The position numbers and the translations under genes are program-made. Of a DNA stretch of 29,627 nucleotides, positions 16,157 through 23,638 are shown in pieces; position 1 is the first letter of the stretch, and every line of letters begins with the position of its first letter. Source of the stretch: an uncultured Collinsella sp. (GTDB taxonomy: Bacteria > Actinomycetota > Coriobacteriia > Coriobacteriales > Coriobacteriaceae); contig CAJLLB010000011.1 in NCBI GenBank assembly GCA_905207425.1, forward strand, positions 1-29,627, in the 5' to 3' direction. The notes under the pieces were generated by a model that was given only the letters and a program-made list of their open reading frames with translations, was not told the origin of the DNA and searched no databases.

Positions 16157-16192
16157 GCGCGGGATCCGCTGGCCGGGTCCCGCGCTTATTTT
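16157..16192 (+). terminator. Intrinsic terminator between nanE and rapZ
   Basis: GCGCGGGATCCG (16157-16168) pairs with CGGGTCCCGCGC (16174-16185), 12 bp with one T-G pair and a 5-base loop, followed by TTATTTT. Both parts of an intrinsic terminator are present. Its T tract runs directly into the rapZ ribosome binding site TAGGAGG, so the same sequence may affect rapZ. Confidence 0.7.
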
Positions 16193-16203
16193 AGGAGGCA
16201 CAC

Positions 16204-17124
16204 ATGCAAAAGGGAGATGCCATGGATGCGGCGGAGCGCTCGGAGCGTATCCCCGATATCGTTATCATCACCGGAATGTCCGGCTCGGGCCGAACGCAAG
16301 CCATGCATGTGTTTGAGGACATGGGCTATTTTTGTATCGACAACCTGCCCCCACGCCTGATTGCCCAGCTTGCAGAGCTCGTTGGCATCAATACGGGCGT
16401 GGGCAGGCACCTTGCCGTTACCTGCGACCTGCGTAGCCAGGGCTTGTTCGATGAACTGCTCGATGCTGTTGCCGCACTGGAAGAGCGCGAGATGAGCTGC
16501 GACATCGTGTTTCTCGAGGCGTCTGACGAGGTACTGATTCGCCGGTATAGCGAAAACCGTCGCCGCCATCCCATTGCAAAGCCGGGGGAGACCACGGCCG
16601 ACGCTATTCAGCGTGAACGTCTGCAGCTGAAGGGCGTTCGCGATCGAGCGGATATGATTATCGACACGAGTCGCTTGCGCACTTCTGCCTTACGTAACAA
16701 GCTTCGCATGGCTTTTTCCGAGCTGTCCGACCAGCAGCTTATGGACGTCCACGTGTTCTCGTTTGGCTTTAAGCATGGCATGCCCGTCGAGGCGGATATC
16801 ATGATCGATGTGCGCTTCTTGCCCAATCCTTTCTACGATCCCGAGATGCGTACCATGACCGGTCTCGATAAGAAGGTCTCCGATTTTGTCTTGGACCACC
16901 CTAAGACCCAGGAGTTCTGGAAGGCCTGGACCCAGCTGCTCGATACGGTCATGCCGGGTTATATCGCAGAGGGCAAGCCGCAGCTTTCCATTGCTATCGG
17001 CTGCACAGGCGGACAGCACCGTAGCGTCGCCATTGCCGAGGCCACGGCCCGCTACCTGGAGGGTGCTCAGTACCATGTGAGCATCTCCCACCGTGACCTG
17101 TCGCGTGCCAACACGAAGGCATAG
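16204..17124 (+). CDS. rapZ: RapZ-family RNase adapter / P-loop nucleotide-binding protein
   Basis: 306 residues, YvcJ/RapZ family. In E. coli RapZ guides RNase E to the GlmZ small RNA; in Gram-positive bacteria YvcJ is a nucleotide-binding protein of less defined role. The P-loop GMSGSGRT is at 24-31; DNLPPRLI, FLEASDEVLIRRYSENRRRHPI and FSFGFKHGMPVEADIMIDVRF lie in order; the C-terminal domain shows IGCTGGQHRSVAIAE and ends ISHRDLSRANTKA. The ATG at 16204 has TAGGAGG five bases before it; a second in-frame ATG at 16222 is less well placed. whiA follows after 6 bases. Confidence 0.93.
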   Translation: MQKGDAMDAAERSERIPDIVIITGMSGSGRTQAMHVFEDMGYFCIDNLPPRLIAQLAELVGINTGVGRHLAVTCDLRSQGLFDELLDAVAALEEREMSCDIVFLEASDEVLIRRYSENRRRHPIAKPGETTADAIQRERLQLKGVRDRADMIIDTSRLRTSALRNKLRMAFSELSDQQLMDVHVFSFGFKHGMPVEADIMIDVRFLPNPFYDPEMRTMTGLDKKVSDFVLDHPKTQEFWKAWTQLLDTVMPGYIAEGKPQLSIAIGCTGGQHRSVAIAEATARYLEGAQYHVSISHRDLSRANTKA

Positions 17125-17130
17125 GTTTAC

Positions 17131-18060
17131 ATGTCGTTTACCGCTGAGGTGCGTGACGAGCTTGCGCGCTGCGAACCAGAATGCGAATACTGCGATTTGT
17201 CGACGCTTGCTGCGCTAACGCGTGTGAGCGGCACGCTTTCGCTGGCGGGCTCGGGACGGTACCGCTTGACGGTCGCGACCGAGACGGGTGCTGTGGCGCG
17301 CACGATGATTGCGCTGACGCATCGTATCCTTAAGCTCAAGACCGAATTCACGGTTCGTAAGTCGGTCCTGCACAAGGTGCGAAACTATCTCATCACCTTG
17401 CCCGATCAGCCCGATTTGGATAAGGCTCTGGTGCTGCTGGGCATTCTCGACCGTAGGGGAGGGCTCGTCGCGGGTGTGCCGCGCCACATCGTCGCCCGTC
17501 CTTGCTGCAGGCTCGCCTATATTCGCGGTGCGCTGATTGCCGGAGGCTTTGTTGCCGACCCGCGTGGCGATTTTCATTTGGAGATCGCGGTTCAGGGCGA
17601 GGAGTATGCAAAGGGGCTTTGCGACCTTCTGGAGCAGATTGGAGTTCACGCCCGCGTCAATGCGCGTCGCGGCTCGTATGCCGTGTACATCAAGAGTGCC
17701 GAGGAGATTAAACGTCTGTTACAGCTGATTGGCGCCAAGCGCAGCGTTGCCGAGATTGAAGAGGCCCGCGCGGTTAAGCTGGTGAAGAACGACGTGAATC
17801 GTCGCGTGAACGCAGAGCTTGCCAACCAGACCAGAAGTGCCGGTGCCGCCCAACATCAGCTTGCGCTCATCGATGAGCTTGATCGGCGCGGTTTGCGCGA
17901 AACGCTGCCGGACGCTCTGGCAGTTTTTTGTGACTTACGAGAGCGTTACCCCGATCTCTCACTGCGAGATTTGGGGGAAATGGCCGACCCTCCTTTGTCG
18001 AAGTCGGCCTTGTATCACCGTGTTTTGCGCCTTGAAAAGCTCATTGAAGCAAGCGGGTAG
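17131..18060 (+). CDS. whiA: WhiA-type DNA-binding regulator
   Basis: 309 residues. WhiA is a conserved Gram-positive DNA-binding protein: a sporulation activator in Streptomyces, and tied to cell division and chromosome segregation in Bacillus. Its N-terminal half is the LAGLIDADG-like fold (CCRLAYIRGALIAGGFVADPRGDFHLEI in the middle segment), and the C-terminal half is a helix-turn-helix region (RYPDLSLRDLGEMADPPLSKSALYHRV). The KLVKNDVNRRVNAE(L)AN linker is typical. The start ATG is 6 bases after the rapZ stop, so the two are cotranscribed. In many relatives yvcK lies between rapZ and whiA; it is missing here. The Streptomyces-like sporulation role is not expected in this organism. Confidence 0.93.
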   Translation: MSFTAEVRDELARCEPECEYCDLSTLAALTRVSGTLSLAGSGRYRLTVATETGAVARTMIALTHRILKLKTEFTVRKSVLHKVRNYLITLPDQPDLDKALVLLGILDRRGGLVAGVPRHIVARPCCRLAYIRGALIAGGFVADPRGDFHLEIAVQGEEYAKGLCDLLEQIGVHARVNARRGSYAVYIKSAEEIKRLLQLIGAKRSVAEIEEARAVKLVKNDVNRRVNAELANQTRSAGAAQHQLALIDELDRRGLRETLPDALAVFCDLRERYPDLSLRDLGEMADPPLSKSALYHRVLRLEKLIEASG

Positions 18061-18104
18061 TTTAACGCAATAGCTTTTATTTGGTTTAACTGCTGTTTTA
18101 TACG

Positions 18105-18118
18105 TTAAAGCGTTTTAA
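18105..18118 (+). promoter_or_regulatory. cre/LacI-like operator upstream of gap
   Basis: TTAAAGCGTTTTAA, centred on CG, lies inside a perfect 9-bp inverted repeat TACGTTAAA / TTTAACGTA (18101-18122, loop GCGT). It matches most of the cre consensus core and keeps the AAA-CG-TTT pattern seen at 5492-5505. Extra TTTAAC half sites occur at 18061 and 18085. A catabolite or glycolytic regulator is a likely reader, but which one is unknown. Confidence 0.45.
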
Positions 18119-18150
18119 CGTAAATTTGATTTTCAATTTCGAGCATTCTC

Positions 18151-18180
18151 GTGAAATTCAAGTCAAAAAAAAGGTATATT
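18151..18180 (+). promoter_or_regulatory. Candidate gap promoter
   Basis: TATATT (18175-18180) is a good -10 box, with GTGAAA (18151-18156) as a weak -35 at 18-base spacing. The AT-rich run just before the -10 is consistent with a strong promoter. A transcript from here carries a leader of about 65 bases ending in AAAGGAGA, the ribosome binding site of gap. Confidence 0.4.
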
Positions 18181-18252
18181 AGGCGAGTGGTTAGTTTGTG
18201 GGCCTCAACGGCGGGCGCTGTAGCTTGCGGGGGCCTTACGAAAGGAGACACA

Positions 18253-19278
18253 ATGGCAGTAAAGGTTGCTATTAACGGCTTCGGTCGCATCGGTCGTCTG
18301 GCCTTCCGTCAGATGTTCGGTCATGAGGGCTCCGAGATCGTCGCTATCAACGACCTCACCTCTCCCGATATGCTCGCTTACCTGCTGAAGTACGACTCCA
18401 CGCAGGGCAACTATGCTCGCGATCACGAGGTCGTTGCTGGCGAGGATTCCATCACCGTTGACGGCAAGGAGATCAAGATCTACAAGGAGGCCGACGCCAA
18501 CAACCTGCCTTGGGGCGACCTCGACGTCGACGTCGTTCTCGAGTGCACCGGCTTCTACACCAGCAAGGCTAAGGCTCAGGCCCACATCAACGCTGGCGCC
18601 AAGAAGGTCGTCATCTCCGCTCCGGCCGGCAGCGATCTGCCCACCATCGTGTACAACGTCAACCATGAGACGCTGACCGCTGAGGACAACATCATCTCCG
18701 CTGCTTCCTGCACCACCAACTGCCTCGCCCCGATGGCCAAGGGTCTCAACGACTTCGCTCCCATCGTGTCCGGCATCATGACCACCATCCACGCCTTCAC
18801 CGGCGACCAGATGCCGCTCGACGGCCCGCAGCGCAAGGGCAACTTCCGTCGCTCCCGCGCCTGCTCCGAGAACATCGTCCCGAACACCACGGGCGCTGCC
18901 AAGGCCATCGGCCTGGTTCTCCCCGAGCTCAACGGCAAGCTCATCGGTGCCGCCCAGCGCGTCCCGACGCCGACCGGCTCGCTGACCAACCTCTACGCCG
19001 TCGTTGACAAGAAGGTCACCGTCGACGAGGTCAACGCTGCCATGAAGGCCTACGCCGAGACCATCCCCGAGACCTTCGCCTACAACGAGGACCAGATCGT
19101 CTCCCGCGACATCGTCGGCGAGACCCACGGCTCCATCTTCGACGCCACGCAGACCATGGCCTCTGACCTCGGCAACGGCCAGACCCTCGTTCAGGTTACC
19201 TCTTGGTACGACAACGAGAACTCCTACACCTCTCAGATGGTCCGCACCATCAAGTACTTCGAGAAGTTCGTTGCTTAA
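18253..19278 (+). CDS. gap: Glyceraldehyde-3-phosphate dehydrogenase, type I
   Basis: 341 residues, cytoplasmic NAD-dependent GAPDH of glycolysis. The Rossmann start [13 protein letters not shown] is at the N-terminus; the catalytic Cys lies in [12 protein letters not shown], with [27 protein letters not shown] and [12 protein letters not shown] following as expected. The ATG at 18253 has AAAGGAGA upstream and fits the family length; the long upstream open frame to 18151 has no conserved residues. Codon use is strongly biased (GAG, GCC, CTC, AAG), as for highly expressed genes. It opens the glycolytic block but ends in its own terminator, so it is probably regulated apart from pgk. The catabolite-type operator at 18105-18118 may control it. 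Confidence 0.97.
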   Translation: MAVKVAINGFGRIGRLAFRQMFGHEGSEIVAINDLTSPDMLAYLLKYDSTQGNYARDHEVVAGEDSITVDGKEIKIYKEADANNLPWGDLDVDVVLECTGFYTSKAKAQAHINAGAKKVVISAPAGSDLPTIVYNVNHETLTAEDNIISAASCTTNCLAPMAKGLNDFAPIVSGIMTTIHAFTGDQMPLDGPQRKGNFRRSRACSENIVPNTTGAAKAIGLVLPELNGKLIGAAQRVPTPTGSLTNLYAVVDKKVTVDEVNAAMKAYAETIPETFAYNEDQIVSRDIVGETHGSIFDATQTMASDLGNGQTLVQVTSWYDNENSYTSQMVRTIKYFEKFVA

Positions 19279-19315
19279 TTTAGATTTTAGCGAATAGCTC
19301 GTTGAGCGTCTAAAG

Positions 19316-19363
19316 AAGGGCGCGGCCTCATAGGGCTTACACCCTAGGGTCGCGCCCTTTTTA
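19316..19363 (+). terminator. Intrinsic terminator after gap
   Basis: AAGGGCGCG (19316-19324) pairs with CGCGCCCTT (19351-19359), with an inner TAGGG/CCCTA stem, and is followed by TTTTTAT. Stem plus T tract make a convincing Rho-independent terminator between gap and pgk. Confidence 0.85.
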
Positions 19364-19418
19364 TAAGAAATCGTCTGCCGTAATGGGAGGCAGACACGTA
19401 CGAAAGGTAGAAGCAAAC

Positions 19419-20609
19419 ATGGCCTTTACCAAGAAGACCGTCCGCGACATCGATGTCGACGGCAAGCGCGTTCTCGTCCGCGTTGACTTCAACGTGCCTA
19501 TCAAGGATGGCGTCGTTGGCGACACCACCCGTATCAAGGCTGCCCTGCCCACCATCAACTATCTCGTTGAGCACAACGCTCGCGTCATCCTCATGAGCCA
19601 CCTCGGCCGTCCCGATGGCACCGGCTTCCAGCCCGAGCTGTCCCTCGAGCCCGTCGCCAAGAAGCTCGCCGAGCTCTCTGGTCTCGACGTTACCTTTGTC
19701 GCCGACACTTACGGCGAGAAGGCTGCCGAGGCTGTCGCTGCCGTCGAGCCGGGCAAGGTTCTCGTTCTCGAGAACGTCCGCTTCGATAAGCGTGAGAAGA
19801 AGAACGATCCCGAGATCGCCAAGAAGCTCGCTTCCTATGGTGACGTCTTCGTTCTCGATGCCTTCGGCACCGCTCACCGCGCCCAGGGTTCCGTCGTGGG
19901 CCCCGCCGCTTACCTGCCTGCCGTCGCCGGCTTCCTGCTCGAGAAGGAGGTCGACACGCTGACCGGCATCTTCGCCGAGCCCGAGCGCCCCTTCGTCGCC
20001 ATCGTCGGCGGTTCCAAGGTTTCCTCCAAGATCGGCGTTCTCGATCACCTCATCGACTCTGCTGACACCCTGATCATCGGTGGCGGTATGGCCTACACCT
20101 TCTTCCTGGCTCAGGGCCTGTCCGTCGGTCAGTCCCTCAAGGAAGAGGACTGGGTCGAGCGCGCTGGCGAGATGCTCAAGAAGGCCGAGGAGAAGGGCGT
20201 CAAGATCCTGCTCCCCATCGACAACCGCGTTGCCGATCACTTTGGCGAGGACGCTGTCCCCGAGGTTGTCGCTTCCGACGCTATCCCCGACGATCGTGAG
20301 GGCATGGACATCGGCCCCAAGACCGAGGAGCTCTACGCCGAGGCCGTCAAGGGCGCCAAGACCGTGTTCTGGAATGGCCCCATGGGCGTCTTCGAGTTCG
20401 ACAACTTTGCTCACGGCACCCAGGCTATCGCCGAGGCTGTCGCCGAGGCCGACTGCACCTCGATCATCGGCGGTGGCGACTCTGTCGCAGCTGTCAACAA
20501 GTTCAACCTGGCCGACAAGATGAGCTGGATCTCCACCGGTGGTGGCGCTTCCATGGAGCTCGTCGAGGGTAAGGCCCTGCCCGGAGTGGAGGCGCTTCTC
20601 GATGCCTAA
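19419..20609 (+). CDS. pgk: Phosphoglycerate kinase
   Basis: 396 residues, the standard length of bacterial PGK. It makes ATP and 3-phosphoglycerate from 1,3-bisphosphoglycerate. Seen in order: VLVRVDFNVP, the substrate Arg/Asp stretch SHLGRPDG, LENVRFDKREKKNDPE, FVLDAFGTAHRAQGSVVG, VAIVGGSKVSSKIGVLDHL, and the C-terminal nucleotide motif WNGPMGVFEF plus GGGDSVAAV and STGGGASMELVEGKALPG. The ATG at 19419 has GAAAGGTAG upstream; the frame's upstream TTG at 19383 lies in untranslated leader. It overlaps tpiA by 8 bases. Strong high-expression codon bias. Confidence 0.97.
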   Translation: MAFTKKTVRDIDVDGKRVLVRVDFNVPIKDGVVGDTTRIKAALPTINYLVEHNARVILMSHLGRPDGTGFQPELSLEPVAKKLAELSGLDVTFVADTYGEKAAEAVAAVEPGKVLVLENVRFDKREKKNDPEIAKKLASYGDVFVLDAFGTAHRAQGSVVGPAAYLPAVAGFLLEKEVDTLTGIFAEPERPFVAIVGGSKVSSKIGVLDHLIDSADTLIIGGGMAYTFFLAQGLSVGQSLKEEDWVERAGEMLKKAEEKGVKILLPIDNRVADHFGEDAVPEVVASDAIPDDREGMDIGPKTEELYAEAVKGAKTVFWNGPMGVFEFDNFAHGTQAIAEAVAEADCTSIIGGGDSVAAVNKFNLADKMSWISTGGGASMELVEGKALPGVEALLDA

Positions 20610-21369
20610 TCGCACCCTTCTTATCGCTGGTAACTGGAAGATGAACAACGACGTCGCCGAGGCTGCCAAGCTCGCCGACGAGCTGGCTCAGGCTCTGCCC
20701 GAGGTTCCGGCTGGCGTCGAGGTGCTCGTCTGCCCTCCGACCATCGACATCACCACGGTTCATGACCGCATTCAGGCTGCCCCCATCGCCCTCGGTGCAC
20801 AGAACGTGTACTGGGAGGCCAAGGGTGCCTTCACCGGTGAGTCCTCTTGCGACATGCTCAAGTCCGCTGGCTGCACCTACTGCATCATCGGTCACTCCGA
20901 GCGTCGCGACTACTTCCACGAGACCGACGAGGACCAGAACAAGAAGGCTAAGGCTCTCGTTGCCGCCGGCCTTGTTCCCGTCTTCTGCTGCGGCGAGTCC
21001 CTCGAGGTCCGCGAGGCTGGCACCTATGTCGAGCACGTCGTGAACCAGGTCAAGGCTGGCCTTGCTGGTCTTGAGATCACCTGCCCCAAGCAGGTCGTCG
21101 TCGCCTACGAGCCCATCTGGGCCATCGGCACCGGCAAGACCGCTACCGCCGAGGACGCTCAGGAGGTCTGCGGTGCTATCCGTGAGACCCTCAAGGAGAT
21201 GTTCGGCGAGGAGCTCGCTAACGGCATCCGCGTGCTGTATGGCGGTTCCGCCAAGCCCGGCAACATCGCCGAGCTCGTCGCCAAGCCCGACGTTGACGGC
21301 GCCCTCGTGGGCGGCGCTTCGCTCAAGGCTGCCGACTTCGCCTCTATGGTCGTCAAGGCAGGCGAGTAG
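20602..21369 (+). CDS. tpiA: Triosephosphate isomerase
   Basis: 255 residues. TIM interconverts dihydroxyacetone phosphate and glyceraldehyde 3-phosphate in the cytoplasm. The N-terminal IAGNWKMN with its catalytic Lys, the catalytic His in CIIGHSERRDYF, the catalytic Glu in VVAYEPIWAIGTGKTAT and the phosphate-binding VLYGGSAKPGN / DGALVGGASLKA are all present. The ATG at 20602 overlaps the end of pgk by 8 bases, typical of coupled translation; GGAGTGGAGG in the pgk 3' end can act as ribosome binding site. gpmI follows after 5 bases. An upstream in-frame extension (20539) would run through pgk coding sequence and is rejected. Confidence 0.97.
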   Translation: MPNRTLLIAGNWKMNNDVAEAAKLADELAQALPEVPAGVEVLVCPPTIDITTVHDRIQAAPIALGAQNVYWEAKGAFTGESSCDMLKSAGCTYCIIGHSERRDYFHETDEDQNKKAKALVAAGLVPVFCCGESLEVREAGTYVEHVVNQVKAGLAGLEITCPKQVVVAYEPIWAIGTGKTATAEDAQEVCGAIRETLKEMFGEELANGIRVLYGGSAKPGNIAELVAKPDVDGALVGGASLKAADFASMVVKAGE

Positions 21370-21374
21370 GACAT

Positions 21375-22928
21375 ATGGCACAACGTCATCTTCCTGCACT
21401 CCTGATTATCATGGATGGCTGCGGCCTTGCTCCGGCCGATGGCGAGAACGCCGTCGCCGCTGCCAAGACGCCCTTCCTTGATGGCCTGTACGAGAAGTAC
21501 CCCCACACCACGCTCGGTGCTTCGGGCGAGGACGTGGGCCTTCCCGACGGCCAGATGGGTAACTCCGAGGTGGGTCACCTCAACATCGGTGCCGGCCGCA
21601 TCGTGTTCCAGGAGCTTTCGCGCATCAACAATGCCATCAAGGACGGTTCCATCGCCAAGAACGAGGTTTTCGTCAAGGCTATGGACGATGTCAAGGCTGA
21701 CGGTAAGACTCTCCACCTCATGGGCCTTATGAGCCCTGGCGGTGTTCATTCTCACATGAACCACGTCGAGGCTCTGGTCAAGATGGCTGCCGAGCACGGT
21801 GTCAAGACCGTTCGCGTCCACGCCTTCATGGATGGTCGCGACGTTGACCCGCAGTCCGGTGCCGGTTACATGAGTGAGTTCTGCGCCTTCCTGGCTAAGA
21901 TCTCCGAGGAGACCGGTTGCGACGCTCGCGTTGCCACCGTCTCGGGCCGTTATTGGGCCATGGACCGCGATAATCGTTGGGAGCGCATCCAGCGCGCCTA
22001 CGACGTCATGGTCAACGCGTCCGATGCTGATACCGACCCCGTTGCCGGTATCAAGGCCTACTACGAGAAGGACCCGCGCGGCGACGAGTTCGTCGAGCCC
22101 TTCGCTGCCCACAACGAGGGCATTCACGAGGGCGACGCGGCCATCTTCTTCAACTTCCGTCCCGACCGCGCTCGTCAGATGACCCGCGTGTTCACGGACA
22201 AGGAGTTCGACGGCTTTGAGCGCGAGCAGATCAAGCTTTCGCACTTTGTGACGATGACCGAGTATGATCCGACGTTTGACGTCGAGGTCGCCTTCCCCAA
22301 GACGTTCCCCGAGAACGTCCTGGCCGACGTTATCGCCGCCAATGGCCTGAAGCAGCTGCACACTGCCGAGACCGAGAAGTACGCCCACGTGACGTTCTTC
22401 CTCAACGGTGGCATCGAGGAGCCCAAGGAGGGCGAGGAGCGCGTGCTCGTCGCTTCCCCCAAGGTTGCTACCTACGATCTGCAGCCCGAGATGAGCGCTC
22501 CCGAGGTTACCGAGAAGCTCGTCGCCGCCATCAACGAGGATCGCGCTGATTTCTACATCGTGAACTTCGCGAACTGCGACATGGTTGGTCACACCGGTGT
22601 CTTCGACGCTGCCGTTAAGGCCGTTGAGGCTGTTGACGATGCCCTGTCCAAGGTTGTCCCGGCGATTCTCGCCAAGGGCGGCTTTGCACTGATTACCGCC
22701 GACCACGGCAACGCCGATCACATGTTTGACGTTGCTTCCGACGGTTCCAAGCATCCGTTTACGGCTCACACCACCAACCGCGTGCCGTTCATCATCGTTG
22801 ATGAGAAGGCCAAGCTCACCGGTATCGAGGACGGCCGTCTTTCCGATATCGCTCCGACCATGCTCACCATGGCCGGTATTGAGCCTTCCGCCGAGATGAC
22901 GGGCCGCGTGCTCGCTACCGAGGCCTAA
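21375..22928 (+). CDS. gpmI: 2,3-bisphosphoglycerate-independent phosphoglycerate mutase
   Basis: 517 residues, alkaline-phosphatase-superfamily mutase that interconverts 3- and 2-phosphoglycerate using two Mn ions. The first metal motif LIIMDGCGL, the phosphoserine site DGQMGNSEVGHLNIGAGR, the substrate motifs HMHVEAL-like MNHVEALVKMA, HAFMDGRDVDPQSG, RYWAMDRDNRWERI, FFNFRPDRARQMTR and the later metal motifs ANCDMVGHTG and TADHGNADHMFD are all visible. Cys in DGCGL replaces the more usual Trp. Start ATG is 5 bases after the tpiA stop; the ribosome binding site is weak, suggesting coupling. Enolase is not in the window. A strong terminator follows. Confidence 0.96.
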   Translation: MAQRHLPALLIIMDGCGLAPADGENAVAAAKTPFLDGLYEKYPHTTLGASGEDVGLPDGQMGNSEVGHLNIGAGRIVFQELSRINNAIKDGSIAKNEVFVKAMDDVKADGKTLHLMGLMSPGGVHSHMNHVEALVKMAAEHGVKTVRVHAFMDGRDVDPQSGAGYMSEFCAFLAKISEETGCDARVATVSGRYWAMDRDNRWERIQRAYDVMVNASDADTDPVAGIKAYYEKDPRGDEFVEPFAAHNEGIHEGDAAIFFNFRPDRARQMTRVFTDKEFDGFEREQIKLSHFVTMTEYDPTFDVEVAFPKTFPENVLADVIAANGLKQLHTAETEKYAHVTFFLNGGIEEPKEGEERVLVASPKVATYDLQPEMSAPEVTEKLVAAINEDRADFYIVNFANCDMVGHTGVFDAAVKAVEAVDDALSKVVPAILAKGGFALITADHGNADHMFDVASDGSKHPFTAHTTNRVPFIIVDEKAKLTGIEDGRLSDIAPTMLTMAGIEPSAEMTGRVLATEA

Positions 22929-22953
22929 TAGAAAACAAATACCGTTTTCTAGC

Positions 22954-22988
22954 AAGGGGGTTGTCCACAACCGGGCAACCCCCTTTTT
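22954..22988 (+). terminator. Intrinsic terminator after gpmI
   Basis: AAGGGGGTTG (22954-22963) pairs with CAACCCCCTT (22976-22985) and is followed by TTTTT in all. It ends the pgk-tpiA-gpmI transcript. A smaller GAAAAC/GTTTTC inverted repeat (22931-22949) precedes it. Confidence 0.88.
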
Positions 22989-23047
22989 GGTATTTCTGCC
23001 ATTTCCACCCCGTCCTTGAGTGGCAGGTAGGGGAGAGCGGGGGATTG

Positions 23048-23056
23048 TGGTACAGT
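23048..23056 (+). promoter_or_regulatory. Candidate secG promoter (extended -10)
   Basis: TGGTACAGT reads as an extended -10 element (TG-n-TACAGT). No convincing -35 lies 17 bases upstream. Since strong terminators flank secG on both sides, a promoter is expected here. Confidence 0.35.
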
Positions 23057-23092
23057 ACTGGAGTTTGAATTGTTCTATTAAGGAGCTTATCT

Positions 23093-23347
23093 ATGGGTCC
23101 GTTCCAGATTCTTCTGTTTGTCGTTTGGGCTGTTTCTGCCGTGGCGCTGACGATTCTCGTCCTGATGCATTCCGGTAAGGGTACCGGCGTTTCGGATATG
23201 ATTGCCAGCTCGCTGTATAACTCCAGCTCTGCCACGGGCGTTATGGAGCAGAACCTTGACCGCCTGACCGTCATCATGGCTGTCGTGTTTGCCGTGTGCG
23301 TCGTGCTGTGCATGTTCTTCTTCCCGCAGGGCATCGTGGGCTACTAA
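23093..23347 (+). CDS. secG: Protein-export membrane protein SecG
   Basis: 84 residues. SecG is a small non-essential subunit of the SecYEG translocon. Two hydrophobic helices are visible (about 4-25 and 56-77) separated by the diagnostic glycine-rich loop HSGKGTGVSDMIASS and the segment MEQNLDRLTVIMA. The ATG at 23093 has AAGGAG 7 bases upstream. The gene is flanked by terminators, so it is monocistronic. Placement downstream of glycolytic genes is common in Gram-positive bacteria. Confidence 0.93.
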   Translation: MGPFQILLFVVWAVSAVALTILVLMHSGKGTGVSDMIASSLYNSSSATGVMEQNLDRLTVIMAVVFAVCVVLCMFFFPQGIVGY

Positions 23348-23369
23348 TCACGAGCCGCATAAATACTTG

Positions 23370-23400
23370 AAAAGGGTCCTGCAAGTGCGGGACCCTTTTT
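23370..23400 (+). terminator. Intrinsic terminator after secG
   Basis: AAAAGGGTCC (23370-23379) pairs with GGACCCTTTT (23390-23399), extended inward by TGC/GCG, and continues into a T run. Textbook Rho-independent terminator. Confidence 0.88.
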
Positions 23401-23510
23401 GTTTACATATTTGTAACAGAGTCAAAATATCCTCATATACTTCGCCCAACTAAAGAAAATCTCGACCGTTAACCGGAATTAGCCCCAAATCGTGCATAAA
23501 ATGCGCTACT

Positions 23511-23542
23511 GTATTGCAATACGTTGGTCCGCTTTGTATAAC
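23511..23542 (+). promoter_or_regulatory. Promoter with palindrome ahead of second ABC operon
   Basis: TTGCAA (23514-23519) and TATAAC (23537-23542) with exactly 17 bases between form a good promoter candidate. The -35 lies inside the perfect palindrome GTATTGCAATAC (23511-23522), a possible operator. The leader holds a GGTCCGC/GCGGACC inverted repeat (23526-23532 and 23554-23560). The rest of 23401-23638 shows nothing else I can support. Confidence 0.5.
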
Positions 23543-23638
23543 CAGCCAAAACGGCGGACCGCGTTTGAATGGTTCGATTGGGCTGTCTTGACGTTGCCCG
23601 ACCGAACTTACTTTGTCCTATCTCATAAGGAGGATGGC

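Noticed and set aside
23492..23638. N-terminal extension of the second binding protein
   Set aside because: It would cover the promoter and leader and place residues before the signal peptide; AAGGAGG before the ATG at 23639 decides the start.
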